Assembly: GCA_036011085.1 (NCBI GenBank)
Contig: DASCMS010000103.1
Location: 27,528 to 91,527 of the forward strand
Length of the DNA: 64,000 nucleotides
Direction of reading: 5' to 3'
From: UBA8231 sp036011085
GTDB lineage: Bacteria > Latescibacterota > UBA2968 > UBA8231
The translations under genes and the position numbers were made by a program. Positions within the stretch are counted from its first letter, which is position 1, and every line of letters begins with the position of its first letter. The notes beneath the pieces are model-generated. The model searched no databases. It worked only from the letters and a program-made list of their open reading frames with translations, and had not been told where the DNA came from. This document shows, one piece after another, positions 24,129 through 33,315 of this stretch.

Positions 24129-25909
24129 CTTTTCGCCGCTGCCTCCTCTTGTAGTTCCTCGAGTGCCGCCCAGCGCTCGTAGGCGGCCACCAGTTCCGCC
24201 TCGACCACCTCCAGCCGGGACGCCAGAGCCCCAATGTCCGTGCCGTCGTTGTAACTGCCGGGGTCCGACATCTTCCCGTGCAGGTCGCCCACTTCGGTTT
24301 CCCAGGTGGTGATCTTTCCCGGCAGCTCGGCGAGTTCGCGTGTCTCGTTGAACCCGAGCTTCCGTAGCCGGACCGGGGCCGTCTCCCTTTTCGAAGCTGC
24401 AGCCGAGGCGAGCATCTTGCCGGCCGACGCCGGCCGCTGTCGTACCCAGTCACTGTACCCACCCACGTACTCGTGCGCCCCTCCGCTGCCATCGAAGACG
24501 ATCGTGCTCGTGGCGACGTTGTCGAGAAACTCACGATCGTGGCTGACGAACAGCACGGTGCCCGAGAAGGCGACGAGCATCGCCTCCAGCACCTCCAGCG
24601 TTTCGCTGTCGAGATCGTTCGTCGGCTCGTCGAGGGCCAGCACACTCGCGGGGCGGGTGAAGAGCCGTGCCAGCAGCAGCCGGTTGCGCTCCCCGCCGGA
24701 GAGCACGCCCACCTTGCAGTGGGCCTGCTCCCTGGTGAACAGAAAGTCCTGCAGATAGGCGTACACGTGACGCGTGCCGCCGTTGACGTCGACGCGATCA
24801 CTGCCGTTGGCGACGCTGTCGAACACGGTCTGGTCATCGTCGAGTTGCGACCGCAGTTGATCGAAATAGCCGACCTCGAGACGCAGACCGTGCTGCATGG
24901 TCCCGCCAGCGGGCTCCAGTTCGCCGAGAAGCAGTCGCAGCAACGTCGTCTTGCCGGCGCCGTTGGGGCCGATGAATCCCACCTTGTCACCCCGCATGAT
25001 CGAGGTCGAAAAGGGGCGCAGTACGACATGCTCGCCGTAGGCAAAGGACACATCCTCTGCCTCGATGACACGGCGGCTCGACCGCTCGCTCTCCTGGATG
25101 GTCAGGCGTGCGCCGCCCACCGCGGTGCGTCGCACTCGACGGTCCTCGCGCATCTGCATCAGCGCCCGGACACGGCCTTCGTTGCGTGTGCGTCGCGCCT
25201 GAAGGCCCTGGCGGATCCAGATCTCCTCCTGCTTCAGTCTCTCGTCGAACTGCTTGTCCTGTTTCTCCTGGGACTCCAGCTGCGCCTCGCGGCGACGGAT
25301 GTAGGTGGCGTAATCGCAGGACCAGTTCGACAGCTGGCCGCGGTCCAACTCAAGGATCCGCGTGGCCAGCCGATGCGTCAGAGTCCGGTCGTGGGTGATG
25401 AACAGCAGGCTGCCTCGCCGCTTCAACAGGAACGTCTCCAACCACTCGATGGCGTCGATGTCCAGGTGGTTTGTCGGTTCATCGAGGAGCAGGACGTCCG
25501 GTTCCGTCGCCAGTGCCCGGGCCAGCAGGGCCCGTCGTTTGAGCCCCACCGACAAGGCGCTGAAATCGGCGTCCGGGTCCAGCTGCATCTTCGTCAGCAC
25601 GATATCGACCACCGGCGGCCCCGAGAGTCGCTCGGGCACGTTGGCGGCCACGACCTGACGGGTGGTTCCGACCACGTCAGCCGGCACGACCTGCGACAGC
25701 AGAGCCACCCGCGTGTCCGGTTGTCGCGCCACGCTGCCGCCATCCGCCGCCAGACTGCCCTCGATGATCTTCATCAACGTCGACTTGCCCGCGCCATTGC
25801 GGCCGAGCAGGCACAGTCGCTCTCCCGGCTCGATCTGCAGGCTGACGCCGTCGAGCAGCTGGCCTGTGCCGAAGGATAGTGTGATGTCGTGCAAGGAGAG
25901 GAGGGCCAT
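24125..25909 (-). CDS. uup: ABC-F ATPase, Uup-like
   Basis: A 594-residue soluble protein with two ABC cassettes and no membrane domain. The first has GRNGAGKSTL, a degenerate signature (FSALSVGLKRRALLARAL) and LLLDEPTNHLDI; the second has GPNGAGKTTLL, VLSGGERNRLLLARL and LALDEPTNDLD. The linker is charged (P-site tRNA interaction motif region) and the C-terminal 90 residues form a coiled coil as in Uup. ABC-F proteins act on ribosomes; Uup is also linked to DNA-junction handling. ATG 25909 faces the divergent gene at 25986, leaving a 76-base shared promoter region. Confidence 0.88.
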   Translation of the reverse strand: MALLSLHDITLSFGTGQLLDGVSLQIEPGERLCLLGRNGAGKSTLMKIIEGSLAADGGSVARQPDTRVALLSQVVPADVVGTTRQVVAANVPERLSGPPVVDIVLTKMQLDPDADFSALSVGLKRRALLARALATEPDVLLLDEPTNHLDIDAIEWLETFLLKRRGSLLFITHDRTLTHRLATRILELDRGQLSNWSCDYATYIRRREAQLESQEKQDKQFDERLKQEEIWIRQGLQARRTRNEGRVRALMQMREDRRVRRTAVGGARLTIQESERSSRRVIEAEDVSFAYGEHVVLRPFSTSIMRGDKVGFIGPNGAGKTTLLRLLLGELEPAGGTMQHGLRLEVGYFDQLRSQLDDDQTVFDSVANGSDRVDVNGGTRHVYAYLQDFLFTREQAHCKVGVLSGGERNRLLLARLFTRPASVLALDEPTNDLDSETLEVLEAMLVAFSGTVLFVSHDREFLDNVATSTIVFDGSGGAHEYVGGYSDWVRQRPASAGKMLASAAASKRETAPVRLRKLGFNETRELAELPGKITTWETEVGDLHGKMSDPGSYNDGTDIGALASRLEVVEAELVAAYERWAALEELQEEAAAKR

Positions 25910-25985
25910 CTCTCGGGTCCGTCTCGTCAGTTGTGGGTCATTTGTGTATGGTTCACGTCATGCCATCTGTGGAAGGGACAAGATC

Positions 25986-27965
25986 GTGAAAATCTTCCTT
26001 GTGTGCTCGTGGCCCGTACTCTGGCTCTCAACCGTTTGCGGCACCACACCGGCTGCTGCCGGGTCGACTGGCCCCGGTTGGTTGACCTTTGCGCCGGAAC
26101 TGGAGCTGTCCGCCGAGGGCTTCCGCGGCGTGCCCTGGTGTACCCGTAGTGGGGACATTCCCTGGCAGATGAGAGGCTTTCCGGTGCATGGCCTGATGCG
26201 GCGGATCGAGGAAGACTTCGACGTCTTCGGTGTCAACGCGCGCCACATCACCTACACCTATCGCAACTCGATCTTTTACGGTGTTCGTCTCGATCTCCCC
26301 GGGCGGCAGGCAGTGATCGAGGCGATACCCCGCGTGCAGCGACAATACCGACCGATCGGCGGCGTCCACGACGCCGGCAACGGCAGTACTCGGTGGCAGA
26401 CGGCATCGACCAGCATCTGGGTCAGCATGCCCGACACCGAAGACGGTCTGGGCCAGGTCTATCTCTGGGGCCGGGATCGCAAGTTCCCTGACGATTCGCC
26501 GACGCCGGCGTATCTGAACCCACCGGTGGAGCTCAACAGTACGGGTGAACGCTACAAGCCACGTCAGTACGTCATCTACCGTAGATCCGGACCGATCACG
26601 ATCGACGGCCATCTTGACGAAAAGGCCTGGCAGGACGCCGACTGGACCGAACCCTTCGAAGACGCCCAGTCTCCATACTGTCCATTGCCCTGGAAGATGA
26701 CCCGCGCCATGATCCTGCACGACGACGAGGCCCTGTACTTCGCTGCCCGCCTCCAGGAGGAGAATGTCTGGGGCCACATCACGAAGCGTGACACGATTTC
26801 GTATTGGGACAATGACTTCGAGATCTTCATCGATCCCACGGCCGACGCCGTCGACTACTTCGAGTTCGAGATGACGCCTCTGAACCAGATGTTCGACATG
26901 TGGCACGAGAACGACAACCATCGCAATGCCCTGGCAGATGGCAGCTACGACGCTGCCGGCATGCGGCATGCGGTGCAGGTCCAGGGGACCCTCAACTACC
27001 ACCACGACACCGACGACGGCTGGACGGTGGAGGTGATGATCCCCTTCAGCGACATGGTGGAGTGGAATCCACGGATGGTGGTACCGCCACAACGGGGTGA
27101 CATGTGGCGTTTCAACTTCAGCCGCGTGCAGTTCATGCATGTCTACACACAGCTGTTCCCCTATCTGCTGCCGAACAGCCCGGTTGAGGACTGGGTGTGG
27201 GCGGCGACCTTCGTCGGTGACCTGCACATCCCCGAGATGTGGGGCAAGGGTGTGTTCAGCGGTCTTCCCGCCGGTACCGTGCACGACGACGAGCTGCACG
27301 AGTTGTACTCCATCCTCGAGGCGCCGGCCCCACCGACGACGCGGGCAAGCGATATGGTCCACCTGTCGGCGGCGACGATCACCCTGGGACCGGACCCCAC
27401 CGATCCGTTGCACAGCCCGGGACATGAGATCAGTGTGCCCGGTTTCTGGATGGATCGCTACGAGGTGACCCTTGCCGACTACGCGGTCTTCCTCAATGCA
27501 GGAGGAAGAGAGAAGCACTACCACGAACGTATGCAGAATCCCGAACTATGCGGCCTGCTGCGGGATGGCCCCGGGCGATACCGCGTGGTACCGGGACGCG
27601 AGGACCATCCTGTCGTCTTCGTACGTCAGGAAGATGCACTCGCCTATGCCCGCAGCCTGGGCAAAGATCTGCCGACGGAAGCCATGTGGGAACGTGCTGC
27701 CCGCGGTAGCGAAGGACGACGGTATCCGTGGGGTGACAGCCCGGTGTCAGCTGCCCGGGCCAACTACGATTTCCATTATGGCGGCACCCTGCCCGTGGGA
27801 TCTCTGCCCGCTGGCGCCACACCCGACGGCATCTACGATCTGGCGGGCAATGTGAAGGAATGGACCACCTCTCGATTCACCAGCTACCCCGGTGGCGCCG
27901 AGTACGAGCACTGGTTCAATTTCCCCTTCTTCACCGAGCCGTACCCCGAAAAACGCTGGTCCTGA
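25986..27965 (+). CDS. Exported CBM9-like / SUMF1 (FGE-like) fusion, cut by an in-frame TGA
   Basis: A 659-residue frame. A signal peptide (KIFLVCSWPVLWLSTVCG to AAAG) follows GTG 25986, which has GGAAGGGA upstream. An N-terminal region (about 30-190) has no family I recognise. A CBM9-like domain (about 195-430) includes ITIDGHLDEKAWQDADWTEPF, DNDFEIFIDPTAD and HIPEMWGKG, as in the gene at 8144-8881. A C-terminal SUMF1/FGE-like domain (about 460-659) includes VPGFWMDRYEVTLADYAVFL, LPTEAMWERAARG, YPWGD and YDLAGNVKEWT. It stops at TGA just before the RGGSW motif, but the same frame then continues for 36 sense codons that complete the domain. Confidence 0.82.
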   Translation: MKIFLVCSWPVLWLSTVCGTTPAAAGSTGPGWLTFAPELELSAEGFRGVPWCTRSGDIPWQMRGFPVHGLMRRIEEDFDVFGVNARHITYTYRNSIFYGVRLDLPGRQAVIEAIPRVQRQYRPIGGVHDAGNGSTRWQTASTSIWVSMPDTEDGLGQVYLWGRDRKFPDDSPTPAYLNPPVELNSTGERYKPRQYVIYRRSGPITIDGHLDEKAWQDADWTEPFEDAQSPYCPLPWKMTRAMILHDDEALYFAARLQEENVWGHITKRDTISYWDNDFEIFIDPTADAVDYFEFEMTPLNQMFDMWHENDNHRNALADGSYDAAGMRHAVQVQGTLNYHHDTDDGWTVEVMIPFSDMVEWNPRMVVPPQRGDMWRFNFSRVQFMHVYTQLFPYLLPNSPVEDWVWAATFVGDLHIPEMWGKGVFSGLPAGTVHDDELHELYSILEAPAPPTTRASDMVHLSAATITLGPDPTDPLHSPGHEISVPGFWMDRYEVTLADYAVFLNAGGREKHYHERMQNPELCGLLRDGPGRYRVVPGREDHPVVFVRQEDALAYARSLGKDLPTEAMWERAARGSEGRRYPWGDSPVSAARANYDFHYGGTLPVGSLPAGATPDGIYDLAGNVKEWTTSRFTSYPGGAEYEHWFNFPFFTEPYPEKRWS

Positions 27966-28076
27966 GTCAATCGGGGTGGCAGCTGGTCGTCGCAGCAGAA
28001 GACCATGCCATCCGCGTACCGCGACTCGCACCACATGCACAACGCCGGATTCCGCTGTATCCGCCTCGACGACTGA
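27966..28076 (+). pseudogene. In-frame remainder of the SUMF1 domain after the TGA
   Basis: Directly after the TGA at 27963-27965, the same frame reads VNRGGSWSSQQK, MPSAYRDSHHMHNAGFRCIRL and ends LDD at a second TGA. This is the normal C-terminal end of a SUMF1/FGE-type domain (RGGSW ... GFRCIR). Either the full-length gene carries a nonsense mutation or the TGA is sometimes read through. The segment has no start codon context of its own. Confidence 0.8.
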
Positions 28077-28093
28077 GACAGGAGCGAGCCCCG

Positions 28094-28282
28094 ATGTACA
28101 CCAACGCCATCACCTTCCAGCTGAGGCCGGGCTGTTATGATGCCTACAAGAAGGCCCACGACGAATTGTGGCCAGAGCTGGTTGAAGCCTTTCGCGAGAA
28201 CGAAGTCTGCGACGCTGATGACCAGGCCATCGTGGAACCGTTGGAGCAGGCGTTTGTCTTCGGATGGTTCGCCACCGGCTGA
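28094..28282 (+). CDS. Shrunken L-rhamnose-mutarotase-like protein
   Basis: A 62-residue protein. The first 39 residues (MYTNAITFQLRPGCYDAYKK and HDELWPELVEAFRENEV) match the start of RhaM/DUF718 mutarotases, and the last part (IVEPLEQAFVFGWFA) resembles their C-terminal end. The middle 40 or so residues, which contain the catalytic and packing core in proteins of about 104 residues, are missing without loss of frame. It has a good GGAGCGAG site before ATG 28094. The protein is probably not functional as a mutarotase and is best seen as a deletion derivative. Confidence 0.7.
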   Translation: MYTNAITFQLRPGCYDAYKKAHDELWPELVEAFRENEVCDADDQAIVEPLEQAFVFGWFATG

Positions 28283-28301
28283 TCCCGGGGGCCTGGCCTG
28301 G

Positions 28302-29885
28302 TCAGGTCACTGTCGCCGCGATGTCGGCCGTCAGGTCTGTTGAGCGACCCTGACTGCGCTCGCGGCCGTTGGCCCGTTCCTGGTCGTAGATGCTCTCCCC
28401 CGCCGTAGACGGGTAGTCGGCGGTGACACAGGCGGTACACAGATGCTGGTGGGGCAGACCGATGGATGGCGCCACGTCGGCCACAGGCAGGTAACGCAAC
28501 GAGTCGGCACCGAGGTGAGCCGCCATGTCACGACTGACCCGGTCCAGATCTGCCGCTGTATACCCCTTGGTCAGCCACGCGGGGGCGAAGAGCTCGCCCA
28601 GCGTCGACATGTCGATGCCGTAGAAGCATGGGGCGATCACGGGGGGAGCGCCGATGCGGACGTGGACTTCGGTGGCCTGGCCCTCGTCCCGGGTGCGCTT
28701 CACCAGGTCGCGCAGCGTCGTCGAGCGCACGAGGCTGTCCTCGACGAGAAACACTCGCTTGCCGCCGGTCACACTCGGCAGCAACGTGTACTTGCTCCTC
28801 ACCTTCTGCTCCCGCCCCTCCCCTTCAATGAAAGTGCGCCCCACGTAACGATTGCGCACGATCCCTTCGAGGGATGGCACACGCAGCGAGAAGGCAAAGG
28901 CGTCGCCAATGGGCTTGGCCGTATCGGGCACGGCCACCACGACGCAGTGCTCGTCCATGGTCTCAGTCTCGTTCCGGGCCAGATTCTCGCCCAGCCGCCA
29001 GCGCGCATCGTAGACGGTACGGCCCTCCATCACCGAGCTGACGTGGGCGAAGTAGACCCACTCGAAGAAACAGTGATGATGGCCCTGCGGTTCGGCGTAC
29101 CGCTCGAGATGTACCGTTCGGGTCTCGTAGTCGACACGCACCATCTGGCCCGGCTCGACATCGACGATTTCCTCGATGCCCATATTGCGCAGGGCGACAC
29201 TTTCGGAGGCCACGACGAACAGATCGTCGCGCACACCGAAGCACAGGGGACGGAAACCGAGAGGATCGCGAGCCGCCACCAGGTCACCGTCGGCATTGAG
29301 GAACATGATGTTGTAGGCGCCATCCAGATTCTGCGTCAGTTCGCGGAAGGCCGCTGCCAGAGCTGGTTTTGAGTCGCCCCGCATGGCATGGGCCACATGG
29401 TGCAACAGAATCTCGGTATCGACGTCGTGCACCATGTGGTAGCCGCGCACCTTGGTCAGGTGATCTCGCAGGTGGGCATAGTTGGCCAGGTTGCCATTGA
29501 ACCCGAGAGCGAACCACTTGAACGTGCGGCTGTGGTGACGCGTGAAGGGTTGGGCATACTCGATCTGGTCGCGACCACTGGTCGCATACCGCACGTGACC
29601 GATGGCGGCGACGCCGGCGTGCTCGTCGACGATCGACCGGGCTTTGGCGCGATGGGTGAGGCGAAATACCTCCCGCACCGACCCGGTGTCCTTGTGGGTC
29701 AGCAGTCGGTACGCGCCGGTGGGGTCGAAGCGCGTCATCCCGGCCGCGAGCTGGCCCCGATGCTGCAGGTCGAGCAGCGCCGACGGAATGTAGGGCGTGA
29801 CCGACTGATCACTCTCCGGATCGAGGTTGTAGACCCCGACGATACCACACTCGTCCCGCGCCTTGTCGCTGGGTTGCTCCTTCAC
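28302..29885 (-). CDS. purF: Amidophosphoribosyltransferase (de novo purine synthesis)
   Basis: A 527-residue PurF that makes 5-phosphoribosylamine from PRPP and glutamine. The glutaminase nucleophile Cys13 follows a short propeptide (KARDE then CGIVGVYNL). HRGQLAAGM, GHVRYATSG and GFNGNL are typical N-terminal NTN-hydrolase motifs. The PRPP loop is VFLVEDSLVRSTT. C-terminal cysteines (CTACVTADYP) are present and could belong to an Fe-S site like that of the Bacillus enzyme; this needs alignment. It overlaps the oxidoreductase gene upstream by ATGA. Confidence 0.94.
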   Translation of the reverse strand: MKEQPSDKARDECGIVGVYNLDPESDQSVTPYIPSALLDLQHRGQLAAGMTRFDPTGAYRLLTHKDTGSVREVFRLTHRAKARSIVDEHAGVAAIGHVRYATSGRDQIEYAQPFTRHHSRTFKWFALGFNGNLANYAHLRDHLTKVRGYHMVHDVDTEILLHHVAHAMRGDSKPALAAAFRELTQNLDGAYNIMFLNADGDLVAARDPLGFRPLCFGVRDDLFVVASESVALRNMGIEEIVDVEPGQMVRVDYETRTVHLERYAEPQGHHHCFFEWVYFAHVSSVMEGRTVYDARWRLGENLARNETETMDEHCVVVAVPDTAKPIGDAFAFSLRVPSLEGIVRNRYVGRTFIEGEGREQKVRSKYTLLPSVTGGKRVFLVEDSLVRSTTLRDLVKRTRDEGQATEVHVRIGAPPVIAPCFYGIDMSTLGELFAPAWLTKGYTAADLDRVSRDMAAHLGADSLRYLPVADVAPSIGLPHQHLCTACVTADYPSTAGESIYDQERANGRERSQGRSTDLTADIAATVT

Positions 29886-30883
29886 TTCGTCGGAACTTTC
29901 ACCACTTTGCCGGTCTCCCAGCTCTTGATGATGCTCTCGATCACGAGCTGCACCCTCAAAGCGTCCTCTGCCTTGGCATCGATCTTTGACGGGGCGGTCT
30001 TCCGGCGCAGGTCGTCGATCCAGGCCCCGATGCGGGACGGGAAGGTATCACCGAAGCTCTGCATGCCGCCGAGATGGTCGAAACTCTCCACCTGGTTCGA
30101 GAAGCGCGGGTAGAAGCTGAGCTTCTCACACGCCTCGTTGATGACGACGCGGCCCTCGGAACCGACCATCTCCAGCGTCTCCAGTCCGTAGCTGCCGCCG
30201 GCGTCGTACGAGCCGGTGAGGTGACCGATGACGCCATTGTCAAACTGCAGATTCACCTGCACGTTCGACCAGATCTTGCGCCCCTTCCCCTTCTTGAAAA
30301 ACGCCTGAACCTTGTCGATGTCCCCGGCGAAATAGCGCATCACGTCGAGGGAGTGCGGGTGCAGGGCGCGGATGTGAAACCACGGAGACGACTCATTCGG
30401 GTTGTTGATCCACATCGTCATGTTGATGATGTTCAGCTCGCCGAGCCGCCCCTTGGCCAGCCACTGCTTGGCCTTCACCGCCGACGGCGTGAAACGGTGG
30501 TTCAGGTTGATCGCATAGGGCACGCGTTTGGCCTTGGCCAGCTTGACCATCTGCCGTGCCTTGCTGATCTCGTTGGAGATCGGCTTCTCCCCCAGTACGG
30601 GGATACGCGCCTTCAGCAGCTCCATCGTCGGCTTGTGGTGATCCCCCCCGTTTTCGATGCCCGCCGTCGTCACACTGCAGGCGTCGAGTTCAATGCCGCT
30701 GTTCAACATCTGACGCACGCTGTAGAAGGCCCGGGCGCCGTAGGTCTGGGCCGCCTTGTCCGCCTTCTCCCTGATGATGTCACATACAGCTACGACATCC
30801 GTATGTGGATTGGCCGTATAGCAGCGTGAGTGGTTGTTGCCGATGCCCCCCAGGCCCACGACTCCGATCTTCAGCTTCGCCAT
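29882..30883 (-). CDS. Gfo/Idh/MocA-family oxidoreductase, second paralog
   Basis: A 333-residue NAD(P)-dependent dehydrogenase-type protein with KIGVVGLGGIGNNHSRCYT, VCDIIREKADKA, GEKPISNEI and ALHPHSLDVMRYFAGD. It shares length and order of motifs with the gene at 23127-24128, including NHRFTPSA and GHLTGSYD. The substrate is unknown, most likely a sugar or cyclitol. It overlaps purF by four bases, an odd metabolic pairing that may be only positional. A divergent C-terminal half suggests a different substrate from its paralog. Confidence 0.9.
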   Translation of the reverse strand: MAKLKIGVVGLGGIGNNHSRCYTANPHTDVVAVCDIIREKADKAAQTYGARAFYSVRQMLNSGIELDACSVTTAGIENGGDHHKPTMELLKARIPVLGEKPISNEISKARQMVKLAKAKRVPYAINLNHRFTPSAVKAKQWLAKGRLGELNIINMTMWINNPNESSPWFHIRALHPHSLDVMRYFAGDIDKVQAFFKKGKGRKIWSNVQVNLQFDNGVIGHLTGSYDAGGSYGLETLEMVGSEGRVVINEACEKLSFYPRFSNQVESFDHLGGMQSFGDTFPSRIGAWIDDLRRKTAPSKIDAKAEDALRVQLVIESIIKSWETGKVVKVPTK

Positions 30884-30916
30884 GCTCTTGTCATCCTCGT
30901 TCCGTGTGTTGGTTCG

Positions 30917-31981
30917 TCAGTTGGCCGGGCTCGGCACGGCGATGCCCAGTTCCTCGGCAAGCGCTGTGATCTGATCCCACGCGTTGTCGTCCACTTCCAG
31001 TCCCTGGTGCTGCCGCTGCTGGTAGATCCTGTGCGAGTTCTCCCCCGGCAGCATGACCTCGTCGAATCCCGCCATGGGAGGGCTCGATTTCAGCCAGTCG
31101 ATGAAACGATCGACCTCTCCGTGAAACTCCGCCAGATCACGGAAGGCGGAGATATCGAGAACGGTGAGAAACAGCGCGTTCCCCGTCTCCGGTGGGTTCG
31201 CCTGGCTGCAGCCTCCACCAGACAGACCTCCGGCGAGGATGTCGATCACCAGCGACAGGCCGAACCCCTTGTGCCCCATCAGTGGAAAACCGAGGGGCAG
31301 CATGGCACCATTGGGTGAGCCATAGTAGTCCTCGACGTCTGTCGTCGGTCGACCCTCGCCGTCGATGATGCTGCCCTCCGGCACCGGCTGGTTCTTGTTG
31401 CGGTAGTCCCGCAGGGCGCCACCCGACGTCATACTCGTCGTCATGTCCAGCACGATGGGCCAGTCCCGTTTCGTCGGGATGCCCACGGCCAGCGGGTTCG
31501 TCGGCAGACGTCGTTCGCGCCCCCCGTGTGGGGCCACCGCCAGGTCGGCGCCATGCCCGTTGGCACAGAGAATGGCGATAAGATTTCCCTGGCGGGCGAT
31601 GATGTCGACGAAACGTCCCAGGCGGGCCACGTGATTGCAGTCTCTGACCGTAATCGCCACCAGGGCCCGGGTACGGGCCCGTTCGATGGCCAGTTCGGCA
31701 GCGCGGGTGGCCGTCACCGGGCCGTAGTTCCAACCGCCACTCACCTGGATGACGCCATCCTTCTCCTGCAGGATCTCCAGTGGCGCCCCGGCCTTCACCT
31801 GCCCTTCACGGGCCATGTTCGTGTACTGCGGGAAGCGCAGCACCGAGTGCGTGTCGTGACCGAGGAGCCCGGCCTCGACCATGTGATCGGCCACCAGCTG
31901 CGCCTCGTCGGCGGGTACTCCGACGTGGGTGAAGAGCTCGCACCCCAGTCTTTTCAGGTCTTCGGCGTGGAATCTCGGCAT
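30917..31981 (-). CDS. Ldh_2-family malate/L-lactate/ureidoglycolate-type dehydrogenase
   Basis: A 354-residue NAD(P)-dependent 2-hydroxyacid dehydrogenase of the malate/L-sulfolactate/AllD family, which does not use a Rossmann fold. Family features are the N-terminal helix LGCELFTHVGVPADEAQLVAD, GHDTHSVLRFPQY, VRDCNHVARLGRF, LPTNPLAVGIPT, LDMTTSM and GHKGFGLSLVIDILAG. It is likely cytoplasmic. It follows the Gfo/Idh/MocA gene with a 33-base gap, so the two may act in one sugar-acid pathway; the substrate cannot be read from sequence. Confidence 0.9.
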   Translation of the reverse strand: MPRFHAEDLKRLGCELFTHVGVPADEAQLVADHMVEAGLLGHDTHSVLRFPQYTNMAREGQVKAGAPLEILQEKDGVIQVSGGWNYGPVTATRAAELAIERARTRALVAITVRDCNHVARLGRFVDIIARQGNLIAILCANGHGADLAVAPHGGRERRLPTNPLAVGIPTKRDWPIVLDMTTSMTSGGALRDYRNKNQPVPEGSIIDGEGRPTTDVEDYYGSPNGAMLPLGFPLMGHKGFGLSLVIDILAGGLSGGGCSQANPPETGNALFLTVLDISAFRDLAEFHGEVDRFIDWLKSSPPMAGFDEVMLPGENSHRIYQQRQHQGLEVDDNAWDQITALAEELGIAVPSPAN

Positions 31982-31990
31982 CGGTGTGGG

Positions 31991-33181
31991 CTATCCCTGG
32001 GCGTCCGGCCCGATCACGAGCAGGGCGTTGGCCACGGGCCGTTCGCCGGTCTGATCAGACGGGCGATTGACGACCTGCCGACCCACAACCATCGTCGTCG
32101 ATCCGCCGCCATCCAGATTGATCGCCTGGTGCGCATTGAGACGCGATGTCGTAAACAGTGCCATCTGCGTCGACATCAGATCGGCCAGCTCTTCCAGGCT
32201 CATGCCGACACTGTGGCCGGGTTGGCGACCGTCGACGGTGACCAGAAACAGCGTCTTTTCATCCCGCGAGAAACCCACAGCCGTACGTGGATGGCGGTCG
32301 GTGGCGAAGGTCGCGTTCAGGCTCTCAGCCTCGTGCTCGATGGAGGTCACGCCGTCGCGCACGATCCTGGGGCCACCGCCGATGGCCTCCCGCAGAACCT
32401 GGGCGGCAGGCGGCAGCAGCACGTAGAACTGTACTGTATCACCGGGAGCGATGGTCTGCCCCTGGGCGAAGTCGGCGCCGCCGGCCACCAGCCACTGGCG
32501 GGTGTTCAGCTTCAGCGGCCACACGCGTCGGCGGACCTGCATCACCCTGGCCGCCACCGTGTCGTTGATCGCGGTGCTCGCCGTATCCAGGCTCTGCAGG
32601 AAGAATCCCACCGGCGCCCGTACCGAGTCCGGCCTGGCGTGCCGGTTATAGTAGGTCAACTCGTCGCTGGCCCGTGGCTCACGATTCAGATGGGACACGC
32701 GGAGCACATGGCCGGATTTGGTGATCAGCCCGGCGCGCAGGTCGAAGACACCCGCCACGGGCCGACCGCCGTCGGTCACGGCAAAGGCGGACCGGGGCCG
32801 CGGCTCCACCATCAACTCGCCATCGTGGATCTGCAGACCGGAGGTGCGTGTAGGCGTGCCGAAGAAGAAATCGCCGTTGATGGCCGCCAGGGCGCCGGCA
32901 CCCAGCTCACTCGTCTTCGACACACCGGCCCCGTCGTGGCTGGCTCGAGCCGTTTGCAGACGGACACCTGCGGCCCAGGCCTGTTCGAGGTCGAGCTCGA
33001 CCACATGGATCGCCCAGGGCCCTTCGATCAGGCGCACGGCATGATGCCATACACCTGGCGCCAGTTGCTGGGTATCAGCAGGTATTGTCGGCCCGCGACA
33101 GCCCGTCAGGGCGATGCCGACGAGGCCGGCCAGGATGGAGACGCGACGCAGGAGAGGAGTCAGGTCGGGGAGTCCGGTCAC
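31991..33181 (-). CDS. Phosphodiester glycosidase (NAGPA-like) lipoprotein
   Basis: A protein of about 396 residues with a signal sequence LLRRVSILAGLVGIALTGC, ending in a lipobox-like TGC, so it should be lipidated. The NAGPA/DUF2233 domain shows AINGDFFFGTPTRTSGLQIHDGEL, RTAVGFSRDEKTLFLVTVDG, and HQAINLDGGGSTTMVV near the C-terminus. NAGPA proteins remove N-acetylglucosamine from phosphodiesters. GTG 33181 was chosen because the longer frame to 33319 adds only basic, non-conserved residues and overlaps imuB. Gap to the Ldh_2 gene is nine bases. Confidence 0.85.
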   Translation of the reverse strand: MTGLPDLTPLLRRVSILAGLVGIALTGCRGPTIPADTQQLAPGVWHHAVRLIEGPWAIHVVELDLEQAWAAGVRLQTARASHDGAGVSKTSELGAGALAAINGDFFFGTPTRTSGLQIHDGELMVEPRPRSAFAVTDGGRPVAGVFDLRAGLITKSGHVLRVSHLNREPRASDELTYYNRHARPDSVRAPVGFFLQSLDTASTAINDTVAARVMQVRRRVWPLKLNTRQWLVAGGADFAQGQTIAPGDTVQFYVLLPPAAQVLREAIGGGPRIVRDGVTSIEHEAESLNATFATDRHPRTAVGFSRDEKTLFLVTVDGRQPGHSVGMSLEELADLMSTQMALFTTSRLNAHQAINLDGGGSTTMVVGRQVVNRPSDQTGERPVANALLVIGPDAQG

Positions 33182-33315
33182 GGTGTCGTGAGGTATGCGT
33201 ACGGCGCCGACGCGGGGAGCGCGGCGGGACCGTCTCTGGAGGTGGAAAAGTACCGTGCGGCGGTGACGCAGGTCAAGCAGTGGCCAGCGACGCCGACACG
33301 AGTCCCTCTCCCGGT

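Noticed and set aside
27963..27965. TGA in the SUMF1 fusion as a selenocysteine codon
   Set aside because: No selenocysteine-type hairpin is evident downstream, SUMF1 proteins are not known selenoproteins, and the SelA-like gene in the window belongs to the short ammonia-lyase type.
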